Source of the DNA: Oscarella lobularis
Lineage: Eukaryota; Porifera; Homoscleromorpha; Homosclerophorida; Oscarellidae
NCBI RefSeq assembly: GCF_947507565.1
Contig: NC_089190.1
Location: 2,046,001-2,110,000, forward strand
Direction: 5' to 3'
DNA: 64,000 bases
Shown here: piece after piece, positions 1 through 15,313 of the stretch
Layout: every line of letters begins with the position of its first letter
Numbering within the stretch: position 1 is the first letter of the stretch
Position numbers and translations under genes: made by a program
The notes under the pieces: model-generated
Told to the model about the DNA's origin: nothing
Seen by the model: only the letters and a program-made list of their open reading frames with translations
The model's database searches: none

Positions 1-570
1 GTTCTCTCCAATAAATTGGTTCTCTCGCCGGGGTGGTATTCCGCTATGGGGCAGGGTCAAGCGATGTCTTGTCTATGCCGGCAATATCAGGTGACCAAAC
101 GACGGGAATACTTGGATGCGGCGGTGAGGGCGACGCGACCGTTTCGCGTCGCTGCCGCCGACGGGGGCGTTCTCGCGAAATTCATGGGGGTTTTGCCGTG
201 GTACGAGGAGTATCCGACCGTGCCGTCGGCGTTCGTGCTTAACGGGTTTATTTATTCGCTTCTCGGGCTCTATGACGTTGGGGAGACGGCCGGGGAGGAG
301 GCGGGGCGGGAGGCGCGCGCGCTTTTCGATGACGGGTTGAAATCGCTTGTGACGATGTTGCCGCTTTTTGATTTGGGCGGGAGAACGTCGTATGATCTGC
401 GGCACGTCGCGCTGCAAAGCGAACCGCGTGTCGCGCGCTGGGATTATCATTCGGTGCACGTTGGTCAGTTGCTCTATCTTGGGACGATCGATAAGAGCCG
501 TTCGTTGTGGAATGCGACGGCAGAACGATGGGAGCGCTACATGCACGGTTATCGCGCTGAACACAATTGA
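1..570 (+). CDS. GLCE: D-glucuronyl C5-epimerase, C-terminal part (5' end outside window)
   Basis: This is the enzyme that converts D-glucuronic to L-iduronic acid in heparan sulfate precursors in the Golgi. The frame is open from base 1 to the stop at 568-570, so the gene begins outside the window. The visible ~189 residues contain the family's conserved catalytic-domain blocks: GWYSAMGQGQA, a block from GVLAKFMGVLPWYEEYPT, FVLNGFIYSLLGLYD, YDLRH and ARWDYHSVHVGQLL, ending in YRAEHN, which resembles the animal enzymes' end (YRAKHN). No intron is needed in this part. The N-terminal membrane anchor and beta-sandwich domains are not visible. Assignment rests on remembered family sequence; the match is long and without gaps, so it is firm. 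Confidence 0.95.
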   Translation, partial: VLSNKLVLSPGWYSAMGQGQAMSCLCRQYQVTKRREYLDAAVRATRPFRVAAADGGVLAKFMGVLPWYEEYPTVPSAFVLNGFIYSLLGLYDVGETAGEEAGREARALFDDGLKSLVTMLPLFDLGGRTSYDLRHVALQSEPRVARWDYHSVHVGQLLYLGTIDKSRSLWNATAERWERYMHGYRAEHN

Positions 571-711
571 GTTTAGGTCAGATGAATTTATTGTTAGAAT
601 TAGAGTCGTGATTTACACTTCCGAATAGATTATAGCGATGTTTGGTATTTATGTATTTTAATCGGGAAGCACGTGTTCGTGTTCGAACACTCGCGCTAAG
701 GCGTCTTCGTG

Positions 712-5047
<4,336 letters not shown>

Positions 5048-5239
5048 AAAGCGATCCGAACAGGTAATCGGGTGTTTGTTGGCTTCCCTTAGTTATCCCA
5101 TTAGACGGTTTCGTCGTAAAACCCCAAATCAAATTAAAAATTAAAAGGCTGACACACCGTTAACGAGAGAAAAGACGCGTCACAGCGTCATAATAAGAAT
5201 CCAATCGATTAAAGTAAAAGTAAAAGAGACGGACGAAAG

Positions 5240-6412
5240 TCACCACGGTCGCCAAACTTCTTCTCCCGGTAGAACCCCCTTTCCGTAACTCGCCGCGTAA
5301 TGAGCGGCGGCTGCGGCTGCTGCGGCGGCGGCGGCCGCAGCCGCCGACTCGGGCGGCGTCATCGGCATCCACGGCGGATATTCGCCGCCTCCGCCGCCTC
5401 CGCCACCCAAATGACCCAATCGCGCCGCGTATTCGTTTCCGCTTGACGTCGTTGTAATCGTCGCCGTTGCCGCCGGGTAAGGCGGCAATTGATCGAACGA
5501 CGATGACGTATGAAACGGCAACGTAACGGGTGCGTAAACTCGTTGCTGCGGAGGCGGCAGCGGGGGCGGAGGAAGCGATTGTTGCGCGACGGCACCGCCA
5601 CTGGGTTGCCAGCCGTCAGTTGTCGCTTTATCGTCGGTTTCAGGCGGGTGCGATAAAACGACGTTGCCGCCGCCGCCGCCGCCGTTTCCGTACGACGGCA
5701 ATTGATGGGCTTGGGCTCGCGTCGCCGCTTCGGTTTTGAGTTGTAGCAATCGATTCGTGCTTCGCGCGCGCACTTCCATGTGAGCGAGAATTCGAAGACG
5801 TAGCGTCGCGTCGAGTTCCGGGCACGACATGAGATAACGCGTTACCTCCGACGCGCACTCGTTGTAGCCCTGTCTGTAGCGATGTATGTAGTCCTCGTGT
5901 CCGACCGGCAACGCTGAGACAGAAAAAACAAAAAACGGGGGGTGAGAATCCTTTCGAAGTCGACTATCGATCGATATCTTGGCGCCTAAAGGGGGGAAAC
6001 GATGCGCGATGTTTATTTACTCGAAGTACCTGACATCCTCTGACGCTGCAACGATCGTAAATGTTCGACGGTCATTTCGAGGATGTCGGCTTTTTCGAGT
6101 TTCGATTGACGCGAGCCCTGCGCACGGGAGGGGAGGGAGGAAGGGAGGGAGAGAGAGGGAGGGAGAGAGTAATTAGGCGGTGATCGTTATCGAGCTCTCC
6201 CTTCGCGAACCGACCTCCATCTTGAGCGTCGATAGAAGAAGATTTCTCAGTTCGTCGAGACTCGCGTTCATGCGAGCGCGTCGTCGTTTCTCCATGTCCG
6301 GTTTCGAGTACTTCTAAAAGAGTTCGTGCGTCGCGCTGCGTTCCCCCTCCTCCACCCCGCTCGACTTTCTCACCGGTCTAGCGTAGGGCGCTTCCTTCGA
6401 AATCGTCGACAT
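5240..6412 (-). CDS. HES/Hairy bHLH-Orange transcriptional repressor with WRPW tail, 4 exons
   Basis: A HES-family repressor, normally a Notch output that recruits Groucho. Exons on the minus strand: 6412-6374, 6313-6215, 6117-6030 and 5913-5240. They sum to exactly 900 nt (299 residues), with phases matching at each junction. The bHLH reads KYSKPDMEKRRRARMNASL then SRQSKLEKADILEMTVEHL. Its basic region carries the family's Pro (KP). The Orange domain begins LPVGHEDYIHRYRQGYNEC. The C-terminus is WRPW immediately before the stop, the Groucho/TLE-binding tetrapeptide. Between them lies a low-complexity region rich in Gly, Pro and a run of about 13 Ala (about 5298-5340). All hallmark parts are present, so a functional repressor is expected. 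HES versus Hey: the KP in the basic region and WRPW rather than YRPW favour HES. Confidence 0.95.
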
Positions 6413-7052
6413 TTTGTCACCTTGTCAAAATTAACGCCCGCTCTTCCGTTCCCGGGTTCTTCGCTCCTTTGGAACGTTGCGCGCGACTCGCTGTTTACGA
6501 GCACACTGGGACACGAGCGCACCACACGAAGTAAATAATCTTTAGCGATCCGTGTGCCCTTTTCACGCTCCGCCCACGCCGCCGAATTAGCGTGTGGTCA
6601 ATGAATCGACCAACGAGCGCCCTGATTTCCCAGGCCACTCGCAACCTCCTCCGCTCGTCTCTGTTTACAAATGTGCGCCGATGCGTGCGACCGGCGGGGC
6701 GTACGACTCGTTTGCGTGAGACGCGAGCGAGCTTATTGGCTCGCCTTTATTGGTAGAGGTGTGCCGTCACACGAACTCGGCTAATGTAATCAAGTCTAGC
6801 TCGATCGGAAAAACGAATCCCTATCGAGGTGCTAGCGATATTGTTTTATGAGGTGTCGCGCTAAAGAGACCTCTCGATCGATGATCGATGATCGAAACCG
6901 CGTCAAAGAAAAATGGCGCACGTGATTCCCTTAGTTACCGCGTTGACGACGACTAATCGAAGGCCGTTTTCTCTCGCGCGCGACGCCGAGACGAAACAAT
7001 CGCGCTCGCGCGGGATTATTATTTCGGAAATTCGTAGTCCTGTCGTTGGAAT
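6413..7052. promoter_or_regulatory. Divergent intergenic region between HES and the VPS9 gene
   Basis: This 640-bp stretch separates the two divergent start codons and should hold both promoters. I see no conserved coding frame. It contains several CGATCGAT-type palindromes (about 6875-6895) and a CCAAT-like ATTGG at about 6735 and 6752. No clear SPS-type paired Su(H) site was recognised. Confidence 0.5.
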
Positions 7053-10000
7053 ATGACGACGAGCGTCGTACAGGCGGCGACAGCGGTTCCGCGCGACGTA
7101 ACCGCAGATCAAACACTCGAATCGACGTCTGGAAGCGATAAGCTAGAACAAACGTCCACATGTCGAGGAAGTAGTTCGCTAGAGCAACAGGAAATGGCGG
7201 AGGCGGGGCTCCATCTCCGTCGTTCGGCGACAGACGACGAGAAAGTCTCCGCCGCCGTCAAACAGCTGAGATCGAGTAATGAAATTAGCGTCCATACGGC
7301 TTCGGATCGTGCCGCCACCGCCGCCACCGCTGATGACGACATTGACGAAGATGGAAGTCGTAGAGCTTCTCCCGCCCCCCTCCAGGCGAAACGTCGTTCC
7401 GTTATTCGTTCCACCACTCTAGCTGCCGACAATAAAAAGAGACCGATTGTTTTGGCGCAGACGGGTATTCGATTTGCCGCCGAGCCGGAGCTTGAAGTAG
7501 CCGATTCCCAATCAAGTCAGAGAACCAGACTTCCAATAATAACAATAACGATGGTCTGATTTTCTTAGTTGCCAAGTCGGAAGCGTTGAAGCGAATTCAA
7601 GCGAATCTCGTCGAATGGGACGAACTTTTGGGACAGATCGAGTCCGGCAAAGCGAGATCGGGTCCGTATATACACGTCCTCGTGGCGCCACGCCGCTTTT
7701 TCCTATAGAAATAATGCCCCTACTATTAGATCAGCTAATGAGATACGAAGTCGAGAAGAGGGAGAAGACAATCAGCGAGCTCAAGAGCGACATTGATTGT
7801 CTCAAGATAGACATGACGAAATTAGACGAGGCAAAGAAGACAGTAACGAGTCGATTGGTATACGCGGGAGATTTTTTCGGGCGGGTTTACCTTTGAAATT
7901 GACGTGTTTATTTGTCTCTTTAGGATGCGACGTCGTCAAGTTTAGTCGAAAAGGAAGCGCAGGTGGTGTTGAGCCCGTTCCCATGGCGACGAGAGTGCAT
8001 TGAGATTTTTGTTTATTGATTTAAAGAATGAAGAGTTAGATCAACGTTTGCACGCGTACGAGACCGCTTACGACGAAATGACGAACGCGAAAGAACAGCT
8101 GGTGACACTAGTCTACTTTAGCGAATTTGCGGTCGTCTGAGGCGGCCATGTTTTTATTTGTTTTAAAAGGAGAGCGAACTGAGCGAATTGAGTCGCGTGC
8201 TGACGGAAAAGGATAATATCAATCGACGTCTGAACGAGCAGAACACCGAGCTTCAAGCCCAGCTCGAAATCGAAATGCAGCGAAGCAAAGCGTGCGCTAT
8301 ACTTTAGAAGAAAAAAGAAAATTATTCATTTGTATTGGTATTTTTTGAATTGCTGTTCGTTTTCGGTACGAAATTTTGCTTTTTTATTGACCCCCGTATG
8401 CCGCGTCCGCTGGACCGCCCGTATGATGAACATAGCCGAGCGCGAGTCCATCCTTCAACAGCTCAAGGAACGCGATCGCCTTCAAGTGAACGACTTTCTC
8501 AAGATGCAGGTAGTCGAATCGACTCGATTGGTGCCTCTATCGACTCTCTCCAGGCAGACGAAGTGGCCATTTCGCTAAAGGAAGGTCTCGTCGAGGTAAG
8601 CATCGAATCGAAGCGCATTGCGAGACTCTCGGCAGTCGCTACGCATTCTAAATCGCTTCGTTTGGATCTAGCCGAACGATTTTCGCCTTCAATGTAACAA
8701 ATTTCTGGATAAAATGAAACATAGCAGGCACGTGTCCCTTTCTCGGTTCTTCTCAGAGAATTGAACGCCATTCTCTCTTAATTAATAGCTCTTTCGAATT
8801 GGTCAAGTCTATTAAAAAGTAAGAGTTTGAATGAATAAAATTCTGGTCCAAATAATATCTTTTTCAGGTTCATTTCCAATTTCATAAAGGAAAGCGAGAA
8901 ACCGTTGCCAACCGAACGGCACGTGGAAGAAGTCCGGAAATTCCTCGAGGCGAGAGAGAAAACGTTTCTAATCTATGTGCATCATTTTCTTATGTTGCTC
9001 TTTCAGGATACTTCCGTGACCATTTCAAAGCACGTGCTATGGAAAGGGCTCAGTAGCGAAGAGCTGGAAATTGCCACGGAAGGCCTCGAGCGATACGTCA
9101 TGCATAAGATACACGAAGTCGCCTACTGTCCGAATCGCGAAGACGATCATAGAAAGGTAAATAAATAAATAATTTTTTGATTAATTTGATTAATTTACTG
9201 TAGGATTGTGAGTTTGCGTACAAAGTTCGGTCACTGGGCTTCGTGACAGCTCAGCATCTAGACGTCGACTATGGGTACGCAAAGAAACGAAAGGAAAGGA
9301 AATGAATCATACTTTCTCTTTAGGCAATTCACTGAAATGGCTCTGGAAATGGCTTGCAAGGGTTTGGCACACAGACGCGACTCCAGACGCCATTTCCACG
9401 CTTCGTTCTCTTCTAGAACTAGAACGTATGGGGACCTATAAGTCGCCTCGCGATAAAGTGACGGCAGTGATGAACTGTTGCAAAATCATTTGCAGTTGAG
9501 ACCACACCTCTCTCTCTCTCAATTCGCTTTGCATCTTCTTTTCCCTAAGACTTGCTCAAGGATGGTAGCAAGGGTCACACGCGAGGAGCCGATGATATTT
9601 TACCCCTGCTTATTCTAACGTTGATATGGACTCGACCGCCGTCTTGGTGGTCAGACATAAGGCAAGGAGAATCATTACAAAGTAGTAGATTTAATTAATT
9701 ATTAATACATATATAGATATATACAGCGTTATCGTAATCCGACTAAATTGTCGTCGGAGGAAGGATACTATCTGACTCAAATGGTTTGTGTGTGCTTATG
9801 AGAACGAAAGAGAAAAAGTAATTGTGAATTTCTCTTATGTAGAGTGGTGCTGTGCAGTTTATTGAGAAGGCGAAGGCTTCGTCATTCAATGGAATGTCCG
9901 AGAGGCAATTTGTGGAGTAATAATAATAATTTCGTCGCGTGTTTTTTTCCCCCCTATGGTTTTGCTTTCAGATTATCGTCTGAGTATCTGAATCGATCCT

Positions 10001-10462
10001 CGCCTCCTCCGCGCTCTCTATCCGCCCGTCATAGTTCTGATTTGCCGTCAACGCGGCAGCAGAGTAAACCGGGCGAGTCTCTCACTCCAACTATCAAGAG
10101 TTCGTACTTTGAGTAATGCATTTTTCTTAAGTGTCTAATTTTCTTTTCTTTTTAGGTGAGGAGAGTTCTCAAAGAACGGAAACCTTCATAGTTGAGTCTG
10201 AAGAGAAAGTAGAAAGTGACGAAGCTAGGCCTGTTCTCACAGAAAAATTTCTAGTGTGCCAGTAAGTGCTTCAATAATATCTTGTGGATGATTGCATCAA
10301 TTATTTAATTAATTAATCTAGGTTTGAAGACATGACGGTCAGCGAACTGAGGCAGCTGTTCGAAGGTATAATTCAAATTTTATTTATGGTATCTCATTTT
10401 TCTTCTGTGTAGAGTACCGATGTCTGGCGCAGATCTTCCATGCATCAAGTAAGGAAAAGTGA
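7053..10462 (+). CDS. Rabex-5-like VPS9-domain Rab5 GEF with long N-terminal coiled coil
   Basis: Likely a guanine nucleotide exchange factor for Rab5 on early endosomes. The first exon (7053 to about 7517) encodes a Ser/Ala-rich disordered region. Following short exons encode heptad-rich coiled coil (LMRYEVEKREKTISELKSDI; ELSRVLTEKDNINRRLNEQN). The helical bundle and VPS9 domain start near 8870: LERYVMHKIHEVAYCPN, VRSLGFVTAQHL, YKSPRDKVTAVMNCCKII, ADDILPLLILTLIW and EEGYYLTQM match Rabex-5 block by block, including the ADD..P and GYY residues used for Rab5 exchange. A Ser/Pro-rich tail follows; the last exon ends EYRCLAQIFHASSKEK and stops at 10460-10462. I see no A20-type zinc finger or ubiquitin-binding N-terminus, which vertebrate Rabex-5 has. 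An upstream exon outside the called start could carry it. Confidence 0.85.
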
Positions 10463-10585
10463 CCCCCTCCTACCCCATCTATTCCCCACGTATGACGCTG
10501 ATGAGAACCATGCTACTGTATGAGACAACAGTTTTCTTATATTCTTATTATTCTTATTAACAAACAATCGTCATCAGACTAGAGA

Positions 10586-11344
10586 TCAAGTCAAGTGAGT
10601 TTCAGATCTTAAATATTCGCCAACATCAGCCTGGTGATAGCAAACAATTGCCATAGGATCAGCTTGATGACAGTCTTGCGCCGACTTCGCCGCAACACCA
10701 AATCCCTAAAGAAATATAGTCACTAAATCTTAGAACCCGGATTTCCGCGTGGACTTACAATGGGCATATCATTCATTGAATGGATCACGACTCCCTGATT
10801 GGCTGCCGTGTTCTCTGCGATGCGTCCGAGGCCTGATTTTAGCACGTGATTGCCGTAGAGGAATGACTGCTCGGCTCCAGGTTTGGCCCACACTTTATGC
10901 TGAAAAACAACTCAATTAATTAAATAATTATATTGGAATTTTTTATTTGCCTTTGCGTAGGGAGCTAGGAAATCGAGTGCGGTTATGTGAAGTCGACAGG
11001 CGCCGTTCTTCGTGAATTTTCCTATGCACGTTCCGAAGCTGATCAGCTGTTTTCTTGCAAAATTGGACGTCAGTTTGACGAGCGATTCTCTGCGACGAAA
11101 ACAAGGTTTTTTTCGTATGACTACTAATGTAGGTTGGTTACTTTGCGTAGTAGATTCGGTCCTTGTGTAGTCGGAAGACGTAGTTGCCGTCGGGACGGTC
11201 GATCAGCAGTTTTACGTTGTCGCCTATGCTACACGCGTGGAGGTCCTCGAAAAGGGGGCCTCAGTCGAAAATAGCGCCGATGGCTTACTAGACGGACAGT
11301 TTCTTGAACAGACGCTTCGTCTCGTCGTCCGTTAGAGGTCTCAT
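10586..11344 (-). CDS. NIP7: NIP7, 60S ribosome biogenesis factor
   Basis: NIP7 acts in pre-rRNA processing and 60S subunit assembly in the nucleolus. The start exon reads [18 protein letters not shown]. Later exons read [61 protein letters not shown], then [20 protein letters not shown] and the last exon [20 protein letters not shown], ending HLT and stop at 10588-10586. The order and spacing match the ~180-residue family, with its N-terminal domain and C-terminal PUA RNA-binding domain. The gene is divided by about four short introns. It is divergent from TTC36, with only 119 bp between the start codons, so both probably share one promoter. Confidence 0.95.
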
Positions 11345-11463
11345 CAGCAAAAAACAAAACAAAAAACGAAGTGATTATGCGGGACAGTCGACTATCCGGG
11401 CCTGAGGCGTCGGAGGAGTGAGTGAGGAGTGTCGGAGGGCCCGTGTCGGAGGCGGTGTCTACA

Positions 11464-12012
11464 ATGGACGACCTAATCCTTCGACAGATCCTCAATCCGA
11501 ACGATCCCGCCGGCCACATCACGTCGACCGAAGCTCTCGACACAGACGAAGAGGCCCTCGTCGTCAACGAAGCGAATCTGCCTGAAATCGCCGAAGCAAA
11601 ACAACTCGAAGTCGAAGCAGTTCGTCTCGCCGAATCTGGCGACCTCGACGGCTCAATCTCGACTCTGAATAACGCAATCGACGCGTGCCCACACTACGCG
11701 TCGGCATACAACAACCGCGCGCAAGTTCTTCGCCTAAAAGGTAACGAAAACGGCGCGCTACTCGATCTCGACAAAGCGATCGAATTGAGCGGCGGAAAGG
11801 GGCTCGCCGCTCGCCAGGCGTACACGCAACGCGGTCTCATACACGTACTGAAGGAATCGAATGACGAGGCCCTCGAAAACTTTCGCAAGGCGGCTCATTT
11901 GGGAAGCCAGTTCGCACGACAACAAGTCATTCGAATGAATCCCTACGCGGCGATGTGTAATCGTATGCTCGGGGAAGCGATTGAGAAATTGCGAAGAGGT
12001 GAAGAGGATTAG
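11464..12012 (+). CDS. TTC36: TTC36 tetratricopeptide repeat protein, intronless
   Basis: A 182-residue protein with three TPR repeats. The start ATG at 11464 gives MDDLILRQILNPNDPAGHI, like vertebrate TTC36 (F/LNPD.P.G.I near the start). TPR consensus residues appear as AESGDLDGSISTLNNAI, ASAYNNRAQVLRLKGNENGA, ELSGGKGLAARQAYTQRGL, and the signature end NPYAAMCNRML. In vertebrates TTC36 has been called HBP21, an HSP70-binding protein; the role here is by homology only. No intron interrupts the coding region, unlike its neighbours. It shares a 119-bp intergenic region with NIP7. Confidence 0.93.
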   Translation: MDDLILRQILNPNDPAGHITSTEALDTDEEALVVNEANLPEIAEAKQLEVEAVRLAESGDLDGSISTLNNAIDACPHYASAYNNRAQVLRLKGNENGALLDLDKAIELSGGKGLAARQAYTQRGLIHVLKESNDEALENFRKAAHLGSQFARQQVIRMNPYAAMCNRMLGEAIEKLRRGEED

Positions 12013-12174
12013 GCAGTTCGTATATCTATTATTTAACACGAGAACGTTTACTGCTTGCTTGAAAGCAGCAGAAATAGAGGAAAATTCACGTAGACTTTAC
12101 TTGATTCATCATGATAGATTTTGGCTAGGCTATAAAGAGATATTAGTAGGCCTCCATAGGGAGTTTAGATAGCC

Positions 12175-13031
12175 TTACTCAGCATACAGTCTTTGTAGGA
12201 TGGCATGATTGTCGTCTGGGTATGTTTCTTGAAATTTTACGTAGGCAGACCACGTACTTACGTACCCAATGAAATCATCCAAATTTAACTCCATTTTGAG
12301 AGAGAGTGAATCATCTCTAAATAGACGCATAAAAGTAATTGATCCCTTTTCCCTACATCATATCAACCTAGTATAGTTTCCAAAGGGAAGCGAGAATTCT
12401 CTGTAGAGTGCGTCCACGTGACGTCGCCTCTCATCCCAAAATCGACCCACGGTATAAGAATAAAACTAATAGGATAATCAAATTAATTAATTAGAAACCG
12501 TTTCCTCATTTACGTGCGAGAGAATTTTCTGGGCTTCCGCATTATCTAGCTCGCAATTCCCGTATCCATAAACGGCAACGCAACCACGTGTGCGCAGCAC
12601 GCGCTCACATTCCTGGTGAAATTTATCGTGGTCCAGCCAATGATAGGCCTGCGCGCACGAAATCAAATCGGCGACGTCGGATTGCACGGGAAAACGCGTC
12701 GCATTGCCTTTCTCATAAGAAATAGTTGATGATTTCATCGAGAGGAGGCGTGCCTGCTTTAGCTGCTCATCGCTGACGTCAAAACCGACGATTTTCTTGT
12801 AGTGGTCTGCAGTTGCAATGACAAGGTACGCGGTTGTGTGTGAGAGATGAAGGGACCTTGGAATAGTCTCGTGCTTTGACCGGAGCCGCAGCCGACGTCG
12901 ATTGCGAGGTCGAAATTGGCTCCTCGTTGCCTGCAATACTGCACGATACGATCGGCTAGCTTGGCATTGTATTTGGGTCTAAATTTCGCGTAGTTCGCCG
13001 CGTGAGAAGCGCCGAGAAACAAGCGACTCAT
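12175..13031 (-). CDS. Class I SAM-dependent methyltransferase (Methyltransf_11 type), 4 exons
   Basis: A small SAM-dependent methyltransferase of the family annotated as 'putative methyltransferase' in fish and Dictyostelium; its substrate is unknown. Exon 1 starts MSRLFLGASHAANYAKFRP and carries motif I, LAIDVGCGSGQSTRLF, the SAM-binding glycine loop. Exon 2 has the motif II acid in VGFDVSDEQLKQAR and the family block ISCAQAYHWLDHDKF. Exons 3 and 4 give FWDERRRHVDALYREF and DDFIGYVSTWSAYVKFQETY; the STWSAY block is typical of this subfamily's C-terminus. It stops at 12177-12175. Only 59 bp separate its start codon from that of UTP3 on the other strand. Confidence 0.88.
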
Positions 13032-13090
13032 TGTTTACAGCAGCGTGCGCGCTAGCAGACCACGTGGCTTTTTCAATTTCCTTGAGAAAC

Positions 13091-15226
13091 ATGGGCAAAA
13101 AGAGAAAGTTAGGCGATCTCTAGCACTTCTTTCGCTCGCTAAAGACATTCTAGATCTAGAAAATGGACTAAGAGTGCGGAGAATGTCGAAATAAAGCACA
13201 CAGACGTCGCAGTTGAGTCCGCCAATCCAGTAACATCGATTCTTCGCCCCGTTTGCATCCAATTCGATCGGTCTAAGCAGGAAAGCGACATGTACGTGGA
13301 CGAAGTGGATCGATTTCATCGCGAACGCGAAGAGGCGATGCTGTCGCGATCGAAACTCGACGTCGAAGGACGAGAAAACGAAGAAACAGACGAAGAGGAA
13401 GAGGAAGGCGTTTTGGACATCGATAGCGACGAAAAAACAGACGACGAGGTAAAAAAGAAACGCTGCAATCCAAAAAATGACGTCACTTTTTAGATGAATC
13501 AGTTCTATCATGAAGAAGAGTCAGAAGGTAGATAGTTAATTAATCCGTATTTTGAAAATTATCTTACACGTGATAAAGATGAAGAGGAAGTGGAAGATGA
13601 TCTCAGAGCTTGGGGATCCAAAAAGAAGACATTCTACAATACGAATTACGTTGATGACGAGCTAGGTATCTAATGTATTGAATATTGATTTTATCTCAGA
13701 TGATTACCTACTATAAAGGGAGTGGGTCTGAAGATGAGACTGCTGCATTGGAAGAGGAAAAAGAGGCTCTGGCTATACAGAAACGAATGGCTGAGGGATT
13801 GGATGATGAAGACTTTGATACAGAGGAATTCCAGGCAAATTAAATAAATGGATTTTGTAATACAATATAGAATATAATTAATTTGTAGCTTCCTCTTGCT
13901 GGGAAGGCGGTATTGTCAGAGGTATGGTAATCCTTGCTTTTAGATTTTATTTTTGAGAGTTTCTTTATGATGAGGATGTTGCTACTACAGTAGCTGAAGA
14001 AACTGTCATAAAAGATTTGTCGCAATTGTCAAGAGACGAAAAGTTGGAGGTACTTGAGAAAACTCCAATTTTGCTTAACATCTTTAATTTTTTTGTCAGA
14101 TTTTGATGCGGGAATCGCCTGAACTATTTGAACTTCTGGAAGACTTCCACGCCAAAGTAACGAATAGAAAAAAATAGATACTGTTATATTTATTGAAATT
14201 TGAGATGGTGGAGTTGAAAGAGAGGGTCTACCCTCTCGTATTAAAACTAAGAGAACGAGAGCTGATAGATAGCGAGGCAAGACAACACACTCAAAAAATA
14301 AATTAATATCTTTATTAATTATTAGGGGAGAGATTTTATGGAAATGAAATTAAAGCTTCTTCTCAAGTAAGTCCTTAGTCTTTTCTTTTTTGTCTAGTTT
14401 ATTATTTGGCTATAGTTATTGCGTGAATATTTTATTTTATCTCGTTCTGAGATCGAGACAGACGCCCAATTTGCAGCATCATCCGATCATCTCTCACTTG
14501 GTTCAACTTCGAACTGTAAGCAATGTATTTCCAAATTTTCTATTTTTTTATTGTGAGTAAAGCTGCTCGGAAAATCGAAACCAATCGATGAGAAAATCTC
14601 CGAGGAAATGGATCAAATATTCGCTGAAAAAAGAGAGATGATAACGAAGGTATAATTAGTAGTTTTAACGTCATAGGAAAAACGTTGTTTTTCATAGAAA
14701 AAGAAATGCTCAATTCCAGAAGAAGGTCCCATTAAGCAAACGGACACAAAAAAGGACTCAGCATTGGAGTACTACTACAAAGCTGCGGCTAAGAAAGCCG
14801 AACTGAAAGCAAATCGAAAAAGATCAATAGATAAAGCAACGTAAATAAATAAATAAATACACCACGTGATTATCACTATTGATTTTTCTTCCAAGGCAAA
14901 AGACGAGCAAAAAAGTGAAATTTCGCGACGATTCTGCCGCCAAAGAAGACGTCAATCGAAGAGGAATCAATTATCAAGTAAAAGAGCTTCCTATATATAT
15001 ACATATATTATATATCTTTGGCCTTTAGATATCGAAGAATAAAGGATTGACGCCTCATCGTAAGAAGGAGCAGCGAAATCCTCGCGTCAAACATCGACGC
15101 AAGTACAGCAAAGCGTTGATTCGTCGAAAAGGGCAAGTTCGTCCCGTGACGTCGGCTCAACTCTACTACGGCGGTGAACAGACGGGCATTCGATCGCACG
15201 TGACAAAGAGCGTCAAAATACATTAG
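13091..15226 (+). CDS. UTP3: UTP3/SAS10, small-subunit processome protein
   Basis: UTP3 (SAS10) is a component of the nucleolar SSU processome that processes 18S rRNA. The start at 13091 (MGKKRK) opens a basic, then acidic N-terminus (EETDEEEEEGVLDIDSDE), as usual for the family. The Sas10/Utp3/C1D domain follows: VIKDLSQLSRDEKLEILMRE, SPELFELLEDFHAKM, LKLLLNYCVNILFYLVLRSR and HHPIISHLVQLRTLL. The diagnostic C-terminal Sas10 domain is intact: GINYQISKNKGLTPHRKK, then RNPRVKHRRKYSKALIRRKG, ending at TAG 15224-15226. The gene has about ten short introns, several carrying TGACGTCA or CACGTG motifs. It is convergent with SZRD1, 87 bp apart. Confidence 0.95.
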
Positions 15227-15313
15227 AATCCACCGTTTATTTAATTAAAATCCCAGTAAATGAATTAACCGCTCGATTTTCGTCTCTTCCCCAAATATTT
15301 AGAAATCAAAAAA

